This document shows positions 7,794 to 15,642 of a stretch of 33,106 nt of DNA, piece after piece. The notes under the pieces were generated by a model. The model was not told where the DNA came from, made no database searches, and saw only the letters and a program-made list of their open reading frames with translations. The stretch is from contig SUYY01000028.1 of assembly GCA_015060205.1 (NCBI GenBank), positions 1-33,106 on the forward strand. The letters run 5' to 3'. Origin of the DNA: Bacteroidales bacterium. GTDB lineage: Bacteria; Bacteroidota; Bacteroidia; Bacteroidales; UBA932. Made by a program: the position numbers and the translations under genes. Each line of letters opens with the position of its first letter. Positions within the stretch are counted from its first letter, which is position 1.

Positions 7794-9179
7794 CTATGAC
7801 ATGCGCAGGACCCCGCGGGATCTGACCGTCATATAGATGGTGCGGGAAAGAAGATGGGCGAAATAGGCTGCCATCAGAATATGAAGCGCGATAATGCCGT
7901 ATGATGAACTGTCATGCGGCATTGTTGCATTAAGAACGATGATGCCCGCAGCCCATACCAGAGCAAACGAAACAACCGCCCACAGCATGGAATTGCGCAT
8001 ATCCCTGGATGCGGTCGCACCTATATATATACCGTCCCATGTAAAGGCGGCACAGCCCACTACCGGCATCAGAAGCAGCCACGGCAGATATTCCCTTGCC
8101 GCTTCCACCACCGCCACATCGGAAGTCATCATCTTCAGCATAGGCACTCCTGCGAACTGATAAAGGATCATGAATATGAACGCAATGCCCATGCTCCAGA
8201 TGAAGGTCCATTTGACCGTCTGCCTGAGCATTCCGGAATCCCTCGCTCCGATGAACTTTCCAGTGAGCGCTTCACCCGCATATGCAAATCCGTCGGTGAA
8301 ATATGAAAATATCATCAGTAGTTTCATAAGGATGGAACTTACGGCAAGAAGCAGGTCTCCGTATTTGGCGGATATCACCGTAAAACCGATGTAAATGGCT
8401 ATCATACAGGCAGAACGGATGAAAAGGTCTGCATTCATGCTGAAGAAACGGCGGGTCTCGCCTCCGTCAAGAAGGGTCCTCACATCAGCCTTGTCCAGAA
8501 GGTCCATCGTGCCACGGCGATATCTGAATGCAAGCAGGACAGATGCCGTCAGAAGTCCTGTCCACTGCGCCGCTACCGTACCTATGGCGATTCCGTCAAA
8601 TCCCAATGCAGGAACCAGCGAGATATCCGAAACGGTCAGTCCCAAGGCGAGCACTATGCTCAGAAGGACATTCATTCCGTTCACAGTGATGTCGGCGACC
8701 ATCGCGCTCACACTGTCCTGCATGCCTATGAACCACCCTTTCAGTGCCATCAGGGCAAGGGTTGCCGGAGCGGCCCATATCCTTATGAAGAAATATCTTG
8801 AAGCGAGTTCCCTGACCTGAGGGGTGCAGTCAACCACCAGAAAGGCAGCCTTTACGTATATCCATTGTATCGCTATGAGTAGCAGTGATATCGCAAGAGA
8901 GAGGGCAATAGCGCGCAACAGAATCCTGGCACATTCCCTTCTGTCGCCGCGACCGAAAGCCTGGGCCGCAAGTCCTCCTGTGCCGATACGAAGGAAGCCG
9001 AAATTCCAGTACAGAAGGTCGAAAAGCATGCTGCCGATGGCAATACCGCCTATCAATGTGGCAGACTCCACATCAAGATGACCGGCCACGGCTATGTCCA
9101 CCATACCCACCAAAGGCACGGTGATATTGGCCAGAATGCTCGGAAGAGCCAATTTCAATATGTCACGATTGATACCCAT
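7794..9179 (-). CDS. MATE-family efflux transporter (DinF-like)
   Basis: 461 aa, 12 predicted membrane helices in two homologous halves. The opening ILKLALPSILANITVPLVG and the segment GTGGLAAQAFGRGD are typical of the DinF branch of the multidrug/oligosaccharidyl-lipid/polysaccharide flippase superfamily. It exports organic cations or oxidised metabolites using a Na+ or H+ gradient; the substrate is not readable. The start at 9179 (MGINRDILK) is the natural N-terminus just before TM1. Upstream on the same strand is rsgA, but a 193-bp stretch made almost entirely of repeats separates them. No clear TAnnTTTG box was found in that stretch, so it may depend on read-through or an unrecognised promoter. 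Confidence 0.9.
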   Translation of the reverse strand: MGINRDILKLALPSILANITVPLVGMVDIAVAGHLDVESATLIGGIAIGSMLFDLLYWNFGFLRIGTGGLAAQAFGRGDRRECARILLRAIALSLAISLLLIAIQWIYVKAAFLVVDCTPQVRELASRYFFIRIWAAPATLALMALKGWFIGMQDSVSAMVADITVNGMNVLLSIVLALGLTVSDISLVPALGFDGIAIGTVAAQWTGLLTASVLLAFRYRRGTMDLLDKADVRTLLDGGETRRFFSMNADLFIRSACMIAIYIGFTVISAKYGDLLLAVSSILMKLLMIFSYFTDGFAYAGEALTGKFIGARDSGMLRQTVKWTFIWSMGIAFIFMILYQFAGVPMLKMMTSDVAVVEAAREYLPWLLLMPVVGCAAFTWDGIYIGATASRDMRNSMLWAVVSFALVWAAGIIVLNATMPHDSSSYGIIALHILMAAYFAHLLSRTIYMTVRSRGVLRMS

Positions 9180-9189
9180 ATTCTTTCAT

Positions 9190-9372
9190 CATAAGGAGAT
9201 TGCCACGGCTTCGTTGAATCCTCGCAATGACAGTGAATGTCATCCTGAGGAGATTGCCACGGCCTTATTGAAGCCTCGCAATGACAGTGAATGTCATCCT
9301 GCGAAGCACCTTCTGTCATCATGACGAGCGAAGCACCTTCTGTCATCCTGAGGAGCGAAGCGACGTGAGGAT
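9190..9372. repeat. cluster of ATTGCCACGG/CCTCGCAATGAC palindromic repeats
   Basis: The 193-bp gap between rsgA and the MATE gene is nearly all repeat. Two close units (9199-9228 and 9253-9282) have arms ATTGCCACGGC and CCTCGCAAT, then AGCGAAGCACCTTCTGTCATC occurs twice in shortened forms, then GGAGCGAAGCGACGTGAGGA up to the rsgA stop. The longest and cleanest cluster of this family in the window. Confidence 0.8.
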
Positions 9373-10380
9373 CTACCGATATTTCCCCTCCTCCTCCAAC
9401 ATACCCAGATACGAAGAATACCTCTCATAACTTATCCTCCCCTCCTCCACAGCATCCTTCACAGCACATCCCGGTTCATGAGTATGCGTACAAGGAGTAA
9501 ACCTGCAATCCTGCGAAGCCTCCAGCATTTCAGGGAAATAAGTGGCGATCTCCTCCTTCTTCAGGTCCACCAGTCCGAATCCCCTGAGTCCCGGAGTGTC
9601 CACGATGAATCCACCGGACTGAACCTTGTACATTTCATAGAACGTAGTGGTGTGTCTTCCCTGCTCATGCGCATCGGAAATATCCCCCACGCGAGGTTCA
9701 AGCGAAGGGTCGAGAGCGCGAATCAATGACGATTTTCCCACACCTGACACTCCGGAGAAAAGCGAGACATATGGTCTACAAGGGTCATATTCCTCATTTT
9801 CCGTCCCGTCAGGAAGAGTCTTTCCGGATATCACCGACGTCAGACGGTCGATTCCTTCCCCCGTCCTTGCTGAGACCTCCATCACCGGATATCCCGCACC
9901 TTCGTATATATCACGGAAGGCCTCGCGCATCTGGTCATATTCCGGACCGTACAGGTCGCATTTGTTCAATATTATCACCGCAGGGACATTATAAACCTCG
10001 CAGGTGACAAGAAGACGGTCCAGAAACGGGAGTTTGACCTGAGGAAAGTCCAGGGTCACCACAAGAAAGGCCCTGTCCAGATTGGACGCTATTATATGTG
10101 ACTGACGCGAAAGATTCGTGGATCTGCGGATTATATAGTTTCTGCGCGGATGCACCGCGGTGACGGCAGCGGGATTCTCAAGGGTTACAGTTCCCCCGTC
10201 CTCTACCTCCGCCTCATAGTCTACCATATCTCCCACTGCCACAGGATTGGTGGCACTGCTTCCTTTCAGACGTATCTTTCCGCGCAGAACTGCCGGAAAC
10301 AGTTCCCAACCCGGGAGTGCTGACAGCATATAATGGCTGCCCGTATGCTTTACAACTGTGGCTTGTCCTTTGATAATCAT
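9373..10380 (-). CDS. rsgA: ribosome small subunit-dependent GTPase A
   Basis: 335 aa from the ATG at 10378-10380 (MIIKGQATVV). A longer in-frame ATG at 10440 would begin upstream of the promoter box, so I rejected it. RsgA matures the 30S ribosomal subunit. Order: N-terminal OB fold, then a circularly permuted GTPase with G4 NKCD (139-142), G1 GVSGVGKSS (210-218), G3 DTPG (261-264), then a zinc knuckle with Cys 292, Cys 297, His 299 and Cys 305. A TAATTTTG box (10395-10402 minus) lies 14 nt ahead of the start. The promoter and first 8 coding bases are duplicated 4144 bp upstream at 14517-14578, beyond an AT-rich three-gene block that now separates rsgA from its likely former neighbour. Confidence 0.95.
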   Translation of the reverse strand: MIIKGQATVVKHTGSHYMLSALPGWELFPAVLRGKIRLKGSSATNPVAVGDMVDYEAEVEDGGTVTLENPAAVTAVHPRRNYIIRRSTNLSRQSHIIASNLDRAFLVVTLDFPQVKLPFLDRLLVTCEVYNVPAVIILNKCDLYGPEYDQMREAFRDIYEGAGYPVMEVSARTGEGIDRLTSVISGKTLPDGTENEEYDPCRPYVSLFSGVSGVGKSSLIRALDPSLEPRVGDISDAHEQGRHTTTFYEMYKVQSGGFIVDTPGLRGFGLVDLKKEEIATYFPEMLEASQDCRFTPCTHTHEPGCAVKDAVEEGRISYERYSSYLGMLEEEGKYR

Positions 10381-10434
10381 AGTGCGAACATACGCAAAAT
10401 TATTGACTTTTTTGCGTCTTGTTTCAAAAACCTG
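10373..10434. repeat. 62-bp direct repeat, copy 1 (rsgA promoter and start)
   Basis: Identical over 62 bp to 14517-14578; 67 bp with one mismatch (10373-10439 versus 14517-14583). It contains the first 8 bases of rsgA, the -7 box TAATTTTG and the -35/-33 area. Inside is a dyad, ACGCAAAA (10392-10399) and TTTTGCGT (10410-10417), with a 10-bp spacer. Confidence 0.97.
10395..10402 (-). promoter_or_regulatory. rsgA promoter -7 box
   Basis: Minus strand TAATTTTG, 14 nt before the rsgA ATG. A TTTG lies 22 nt further upstream (10425-10428), near the expected -33 position. The box is inside the 62-bp repeat. Confidence 0.6.
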
Positions 10435-10464
10435 CGGCACATTCCAACATTATGATGATGCCAT

Positions 10465-10956
10465 TTACCAACGATATGGAAGACTGAAACAGCCATTCCT
10501 GACATCATAAACAATCTGGTTTGTTCTATCATCTCTCACTACACACTCAAATCTGCCATCAAGACGTCCTGATATAGAAGTAAACAATATCCATCCATCA
10601 CTTGATTCACGGCTTGTTGCTTCTGTTCTCACTAGAGCCTTCATTTTATATTTTACATTCAACGAAAAAGAAGACGTGTCTACTTCTTCATTGAACTTCA
10701 ATCGGAACATCAGGCTATCCCCTGACTCTGACTTAAGCCATCGCCCCGAAGTATTCAAATAATAATTCTTACCCTCAGAACCAAAAGTAGCATAGGGAAC
10801 TCCTTCTGAAGGGCGCACATAATCATTCTCATAATTAACACCATTGACCTCTGCACTGATCGGGCAATAAATCCGAGAATCAAAAGGCTCACACTCAGAC
10901 ACAGACATCAGCGTTAGGCATAATGTCACAAATAGAAAACCAAATCTAAATTTCAT
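10465..10956 (-). CDS. small exported protein of unknown function
   Basis: 163 aa; third gene of the AT-rich block. An N-terminal hydrophobic stretch (FGFLFVTLCLTLMSVS) looks like a signal peptide. The cysteine after it (SEC) is not in a good lipobox, because of Glu at -1, so soluble export is as likely as lipidation. The mature part is beta-rich and begins SAEVNGVNYENDY, the 'VNG' opening seen in many small Bacteroidota exported proteins of unknown function. It ends aromatic (FSLPYRW). I recognise no family. It starts 12 nt after the stop of the lipase-like gene and begins with the same MKFR codons as that gene, so it is probably co-transcribed. A role as partner or immunity protein to the large hydrolase is speculation. 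Confidence 0.7.
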   Translation of the reverse strand: MKFRFGFLFVTLCLTLMSVSECEPFDSRIYCPISAEVNGVNYENDYVRPSEGVPYATFGSEGKNYYLNTSGRWLKSESGDSLMFRLKFNEEVDTSSFSLNVKYKMKALVRTEATSRESSDGWILFTSISGRLDGRFECVVRDDRTNQIVYDVRNGCFSLPYRW

Positions 10957-10968
10957 GACTATAAGATG

Positions 10969-13900
10969 TTAGTTATATATAATAGCAAATGGAACTCGTT
11001 GCATCACTTTCTTATTTGAGTTACATATATATATACCAAAATCAATCATTTCTCCTTGAGATATCGAAGTTGAGCCAGCCCTATTTACGATATCATCCAA
11101 CGAATTAACAAATAATTCCGTATCCAGAAAAGAGAACCGCCACTTCAATTGATTACTGATTTTGTTTCCTTGTAAATATGTAAAACCAAGGCCATTGGGA
11201 TAATACAAATAACACGTATTTCCTTGTATATACTTTAGGACTAAATTATAGGCATTATCTGACTGCGAATATATTATATTCCTGAAATCAATAGTAAAGT
11301 CCTCGCTTGGCGCCCCTATTTCATACCCATTCTCTTTTATAAATGTCACAGTTCCTATAGCATTAACTTTTACATATTTATAATTAGTCGTAAATGGATT
11401 TTTAAGGTTAATTGTTCTTGAGTATGTTTCTCCCTTATTCCCATCATTATCTACCAGCCTCAAGCAAACAGTGATCACCTCATCCTCTTTGGGCAGATGT
11501 GTAATTGACGGCGTTTTGGTGACGGTCGTAACCATGTCTGACTCATCACATAAAACAGACCATTCATAGTTTAAATAACCGGCATCTACCAAATTCTGAA
11601 GGGTCTCTACATCTTCGCTATTCGGAGCGGAGACATAAAACATATGACCCGACCCTGGAGAAAAAGAATAAGAAATTGCTAAATCCGGGTGACCAATCAT
11701 TACATCTTTCTTTTTACGAATCAGCCGACCGTTAAAATATGACTCTGCTGTAATTGTTACTGCCCCATTACTTATAGCGGTTAGTTTTCCATTATTATCG
11801 ATAATTGCTTTTGACATATCCGAGCAAGACCATTTCAGAGGAGTATCGAATCCTGATGCAGAGTAGTTTGCAACGGTCGACAAAGTATCAGGTCCTTCAA
11901 TATTTGCACATACTTGCTTACCTATCCAATCTATTATTGTATCTGTTAAATGAATATGTTCCTGAGCCTCTCTCGCTAACACATATGAACAAAATGGAGT
12001 TTCGACTTCTGGTATAGGAGGATTTATATAATAATCTCTCATATAATATGATGCTCCAAGACCCTCCTCAGACTGGATAGCCAACGCACTCGCTGTTGGA
12101 ATGAACATCATTTTATTACCCATTCGTATATCAAAGTGATATGAACCCCAATTACTAGAATCATCTATCGTTTTATTTACCACATCTTGTGGACCGCCGA
12201 AATTACTAAAACTATATAGAGATCCTGGTAACTCATCATAATATACACCTACTGACGGACAAGTAATTACAGATGAAAAAATTTCATATTCTTTATGAAT
12301 GAACCATAAAAATTTTTTAGTATATGTAACATCCAACCTTGAAACCGGTTGTTCAACTATTGTTGAAGACAAGGGATTAATCTCAGCACGAACATTAATT
12401 CTAGTCGGACTAAACCCCCATAATGCAGCAGCATAAGGATCACCACTGAGCCAGATTATTAACTCTGTAACATTCCCGGTAAAACCTTTAATCAGATTAG
12501 TCCATAGACCAGATTTCACATAACCATCAACATATAAAAAATGGGAATCATCAGAAAGTATTGTAGAGACATCAAATGGTCTGCCATTAACTATCGCAAT
12601 ATTTTCTGTTGTTTTCGGGAAACCTGCCATAGATATTGTCGTTTGCCAATCATTATGAGTTGAATTATCTAAAGCAGAATATTCATTCACATAATTAACC
12701 AACATCTGCTTTACTGACTCCGCGTGTAGAACTTCATATAATTTTTCTTCAGCATTACTAAGCATATTACTATTAAACAAGTCCACTATCTCTATCAAAT
12801 TTTCATGACCATGAGCAAAACTCATAAACTGCTGAATGAAATATAATGCTCCTAATGGTACATTTGCCCCCAGATGTGGAGCATCATGAGAAATATAGGT
12901 TGAAGTTTCATGAGGTATCGCCTCCTTCTCCATTTTATTTAAAGCACAACGGGCAATCAAACCACCCATACTCTGCCCCATGACAACATTTGTTTCAGAA
13001 CTTCCGGACATTGCTTTTGAAGCATTGACTTCTTTCAGTATCTTTATCAGTAACTCCGCATTTACATTTATATCTGCAAGAGAATTGCCCCAATCGATAT
13101 AAATAAGATCATAACTATTTTGCAAAGAGCATGAATCCCAATGCTTATCATAAAATTCAGCATGATTTGTAAATCCCAAATGAAAATCCTCATCAGGTAC
13201 ATCATCAAACACAGATTTCAACATCCACGGATCAAATCCCTCAACGACAATGAAAGGGCGGGTTAATGATGAATTCCCAGGTATATGATAGCACGTATAT
13301 TTTGCAGAATAGTTATTACCGTTAGAGTTATACTCAACTGTATTTTGTTCTGGAATTATAGTACCATCCTGTAAATCTGGAGATATAACAATATTCTCAG
13401 TTTCTTTCAAATTTATAATAGAATGCGATTGATACACCCTTCCTTGGGCCATTAGCCTAAGTTTTAAAACTTTTGTTCCATACCCCTCATAAGCCACATT
13501 AAAGGGGGCACCAGGTACTATAAGACGGTATCCTCCACCATCGCCTGGATCAAATTCTAATCTGTTAATTAAAATATTATAAGCGTTAAATCTATCTAGA
13601 AGTGTATAGGTAACATTTAGAGAGGTTACTTCTGAAACACTCGGTATAAAAGCGAAAACGACTGCTTCCGAATATGGATTTTGCCATTTCCCATCAATTA
13701 CCTTATCTGAAACTTTATTCTTAGACTCATCATAACATATCAGATTATCTTCTAAAGCATTTTCAACTATATAGTTATACCTAAAAGCAGTAAAAGTCAG
13801 ACCAACCCCATCACTTTCTGCCTGAAAATTTGCAAGCATACTATCCACAGATTTGGTGTTAAGAACAGCCGTTGACCTAAGAATATGACAGGACAAGATA

Positions 13901-14160
13901 CTCTTCAAAATATTCTTATAAACGGGAAACGTAACTATATTACGCTCTGTAAGTTCGGAACCATCATAATCAAAAAGATCGACAAGATCAACTCCGATAT
14001 CTAACAGCAATTCCGTAATGACCTTAGATTTATTAAGACCACGAAACAAGTCCTCCAACTGCCCTCTCACTACCATAAATCTATCATCCGATGTTTGTGA
14101 ATACATCGTAAATATACACAAGAACATCAATAGTGGTATTAACGCACGTCTGAATTTCAT
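10969..14160 (-). CDS. large exported lipase-like alpha/beta hydrolase with C-terminal Ig-like domains
   Basis: 1063 aa with a signal peptide (residues 1-21, ending TMYSQ). Residues about 20-290 form a divergent N-terminal region. An alpha/beta hydrolase follows at about 300-750: RPFIVVEGFDPW (301-312), nucleophile elbow GQSMGG (Ser 397), then HDAPHLGANVPLG (425-437), FIPTASAL (686-693) and HIHLTDTIIDWI (735-746). The last two are where PGAP1/LCAT-like lipases place the acid and His, so the triad is plausible. Residues about 755-820 resemble a BIG_2 bacterial Ig-like domain (NGKLTAISNGAVTITA), followed by PKD-like and unknown beta modules. No T9SS sorting motif seen at the end. It lies 2 nt after the lipoprotein gene. 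Base composition is low: 16/60 G+C at 12241-12300 against 34/60 in the neighbouring gene at 15301-15360. Substrate unknown; lipid or acyl ester is the best inference. Confidence 0.8.
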   Translation of the reverse strand: MKFRRALIPLLMFLCIFTMYSQTSDDRFMVVRGQLEDLFRGLNKSKVITELLLDIGVDLVDLFDYDGSELTERNIVTFPVYKNILKSILSCHILRSTAVLNTKSVDSMLANFQAESDGVGLTFTAFRYNYIVENALEDNLICYDESKNKVSDKVIDGKWQNPYSEAVVFAFIPSVSEVTSLNVTYTLLDRFNAYNILINRLEFDPGDGGGYRLIVPGAPFNVAYEGYGTKVLKLRLMAQGRVYQSHSIINLKETENIVISPDLQDGTIIPEQNTVEYNSNGNNYSAKYTCYHIPGNSSLTRPFIVVEGFDPWMLKSVFDDVPDEDFHLGFTNHAEFYDKHWDSCSLQNSYDLIYIDWGNSLADINVNAELLIKILKEVNASKAMSGSSETNVVMGQSMGGLIARCALNKMEKEAIPHETSTYISHDAPHLGANVPLGALYFIQQFMSFAHGHENLIEIVDLFNSNMLSNAEEKLYEVLHAESVKQMLVNYVNEYSALDNSTHNDWQTTISMAGFPKTTENIAIVNGRPFDVSTILSDDSHFLYVDGYVKSGLWTNLIKGFTGNVTELIIWLSGDPYAAALWGFSPTRINVRAEINPLSSTIVEQPVSRLDVTYTKKFLWFIHKEYEIFSSVITCPSVGVYYDELPGSLYSFSNFGGPQDVVNKTIDDSSNWGSYHFDIRMGNKMMFIPTASALAIQSEEGLGASYYMRDYYINPPIPEVETPFCSYVLAREAQEHIHLTDTIIDWIGKQVCANIEGPDTLSTVANYSASGFDTPLKWSCSDMSKAIIDNNGKLTAISNGAVTITAESYFNGRLIRKKKDVMIGHPDLAISYSFSPGSGHMFYVSAPNSEDVETLQNLVDAGYLNYEWSVLCDESDMVTTVTKTPSITHLPKEDEVITVCLRLVDNDGNKGETYSRTINLKNPFTTNYKYVKVNAIGTVTFIKENGYEIGAPSEDFTIDFRNIIYSQSDNAYNLVLKYIQGNTCYLYYPNGLGFTYLQGNKISNQLKWRFSFLDTELFVNSLDDIVNRAGSTSISQGEMIDFGIYICNSNKKVMQRVPFAIIYN

Positions 14161-14162
14161 AA

Positions 14163-14504
14163 TTAAATATTATCAAGAGAATTATTAAGACTGGACACAT
14201 ATTCGACATATTGATCGTAGACATCTTCAGAAACGCCTAGAAAAATCGCATCCTGTCTTTTAATTCCTAGCACATAAACCGAATCCTTAAAAACAATTCT
14301 ACTCATCATCAGAAAGTTCTCATCCTTTTGCAATTTACTCATCATTGTCAAACTATCTTCATGTTCGACAAATACAGATTTTGAAACGAGACTCCTCAAC
14401 CGTTTATCATTCTCTGAATAATCCTCGAATCTCGAATCCAGAGGATTATTTATACAAGAACACAAAAGGGCTAGCACGATAACAATAAAACTAAGTTTTT
14501 TCAT
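14163..14504 (-). CDS. small lipoprotein of unknown function, first gene of the AT-rich block
   Basis: 113 aa with a lipoprotein signal (hydrophobic FIVIVLALLCSC, lipobox LCSC, Cys 17). The mature part is short, charged and mostly helical; I recognise no family. It starts with an ATGA overlap with a 7-codon reading frame that begins at the duplicated rsgA start codon (see 14501-14524), so its translation may be coupled to that leader. Its promoter is probably the duplicated rsgA promoter box at 14539-14546. The stop lies 2 nt before the lipase-like gene, so the two are surely co-transcribed. An inner- or outer-membrane partner of the exported hydrolase is possible, not shown. Confidence 0.75.
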   Translation of the reverse strand: MKKLSFIVIVLALLCSCINNPLDSRFEDYSENDKRLRSLVSKSVFVEHEDSLTMMSKLQKDENFLMMSRIVFKDSVYVLGIKRQDAIFLGVSEDVYDQYVEYVSSLNNSLDNI

Positions 14505-14524
14505 GGCAAATAATTTATAATCAT
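14501..14524 (-). CDS. 7-codon leader ORF made from the duplicated rsgA start
   Basis: Minus strand reads ATG ATT ATA AAT TAT TTG CCA TGA. The first 8 bases are identical to the start of rsgA (M-I-I-). The TGA overlaps the ATG of the lipoprotein gene by the classic ATGA arrangement. It may act as a leader peptide coupling translation, or be a harmless remnant. Seen directly; translation is not shown. Confidence 0.45.
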   Translation of the reverse strand: MIINYLP

Positions 14525-14578
14525 AGTGCGAACATACGCAAAATTATTGACTTTTTTGCGTCTTGTTTCAAAAACCTG
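14517..14578. repeat. 62-bp direct repeat, copy 2
   Basis: Perfect copy of 10373-10434. It carries the rsgA -7 box TAATTTTG (minus strand, 14539-14546), now pointing into the three-gene block, and the same ACGCAAAA/TTTTGCGT dyad (14536-14561). Beyond it the sequence diverges at once on both sides apart from GGCA at one end. Confidence 0.97.
14539..14546 (-). promoter_or_regulatory. duplicated rsgA promoter driving the AT-rich block
   Basis: TAATTTTG on the minus strand, 34 nt before the lipoprotein start at 14504, inside direct-repeat copy 2. Inferred to transcribe 14504 down to 10465. Confidence 0.55.
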
Positions 14579-14635
14579 TGGCAGAGTATTTCCATATGAG
14601 CGGGCATAAGGACACATAAATCCCGCAAAAAGAGT

Positions 14636-14643
14636 TATCTTTG
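14636..14643 (+). promoter_or_regulatory. -7 box of the polyprenyl synthase-U32 operon
   Basis: TATCTTTG, the commonest Bacteroidota -7 form, 15 nt before the ATG at 14659. Confidence 0.6.
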
Positions 14644-14658
14644 TCCAAATTGTGCAAA

Positions 14659-15642
14659 ATGATACAGGAAAAACACATCGAAGATGCCATCAGGGACCTG
14701 TTCGGCAATCTGAAGTTCACTGCAGAGCCTTCCGGGCTGTACGATCCGCTTAGATATATGATGGAAATCGGAGGAAAGAGGATAAGGCCTCGCCTTTGCC
14801 TTATTGCATATTCCCTTTTCAAGGACACACTTTCTGAAGAGATACTTTCTCCGGCAGCGGCTATGGAGGTATTCCACAGTTTCACCCTCATCCATGACGA
14901 CATAATGGACAAGGCGGACGTGCGTCGCGGCGTGCCTACGGTATACAGGAAATGGGATGAAAACACTGCCATCCTTTCCGGAGACGTGATGTCCATAGAA
15001 AGTTACAAACTGCTCGCAAAAGCGCCGGCCTCAGTGATGAAAGAGGCTCTGGACCTGTTTTCCACTACCGCAGCACAGGTGTGTGAGGGTCAGCAGTACG
15101 ACATGGATTTCGAGGATATGCAAAGCGTTCCTATGGAGGACTACCTGAAGATGATAGGTCTGAAGACTGCCGTCCTGATCGCATGCTCGGCAAAGATGGG
15201 AGCGTTGATCGGAGGTGCATCAGAGCGCGAATGTGAACTTCTGTACAGATATGGATATAATCTCGGACTGGCATTCCAGATTGCCGACGACTGGCTTGAC
15301 ACCTATGGTGACCCTGCTGTCTTCGGCAAGGCCATCGGCGGAGACATCGTCAACAACAAGAAGACATGGCTTCTGACCAGAGCATTTGAAAAGGCCGGAG
15401 ACATGCGCGACGAACTTATGGGAGCGATGAGCATACCTGTCCTGTCCGAAGAGCACAAGGCTGCCAAGATAGAGGCGGTCAAGGGAATATATGACGTCCT
15501 GAACATCGGAGAAGAGGCAAAGCAGGAAATCACAATGCTTCATGGTCAGGCTCTCGGATATGTGTCAGAACTCGGACTTGCACCGGGAGCAGAAGCGGTC
15601 CTGAAGAATTACGCAACAAAACTGATTGGTAGAAATAAATGA
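14659..15642 (+). CDS. polyprenyl (farnesyl/geranylgeranyl-type) diphosphate synthase
   Basis: 327 aa from the ATG at 14659. A TTG start at 14641 would overlap the promoter box and is rejected. It condenses isopentenyl diphosphate onto an allylic diphosphate in the cytoplasm. The first Asp-rich motif LIHDDIMD (Asp 80, 81, 84) is followed by ADVRRG, and the second is QIADDWLD with downstream GKAIGGDIVNNKKTW. The absence of inserted residues in the first motif suggests a short-to-medium chain product. It differs from the second synthase at 21417-22400, so the genome probably makes two prenyl chain lengths. The next gene overlaps it by ATGA, so the two form an operon. Confidence 0.9.
   Translation: MIQEKHIEDAIRDLFGNLKFTAEPSGLYDPLRYMMEIGGKRIRPRLCLIAYSLFKDTLSEEILSPAAAMEVFHSFTLIHDDIMDKADVRRGVPTVYRKWDENTAILSGDVMSIESYKLLAKAPASVMKEALDLFSTTAAQVCEGQQYDMDFEDMQSVPMEDYLKMIGLKTAVLIACSAKMGALIGGASERECELLYRYGYNLGLAFQIADDWLDTYGDPAVFGKAIGGDIVNNKKTWLLTRAFEKAGDMRDELMGAMSIPVLSEEHKAAKIEAVKGIYDVLNIGEEAKQEITMLHGQALGYVSELGLAPGAEAVLKNYATKLIGRNK

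Noticed and set aside
10381..10440. Longer rsgA start at 10440
   Set aside because: Would begin upstream of the -7 box and adds 20 residues (MPQVFETRRKKV...) foreign to the family.
10373..14583. Prophage, ICE or transposon
   Set aside because: No integrase, relaxase, structural or transposase gene between the repeats, and no short terminal inverted repeats; called a cassette of unknown mover instead.
14641..14658. TTG start for the polyprenyl synthase
   Set aside because: TTG overlaps the TATCTTTG box; the ATG at 14659 gives the usual N-terminus.
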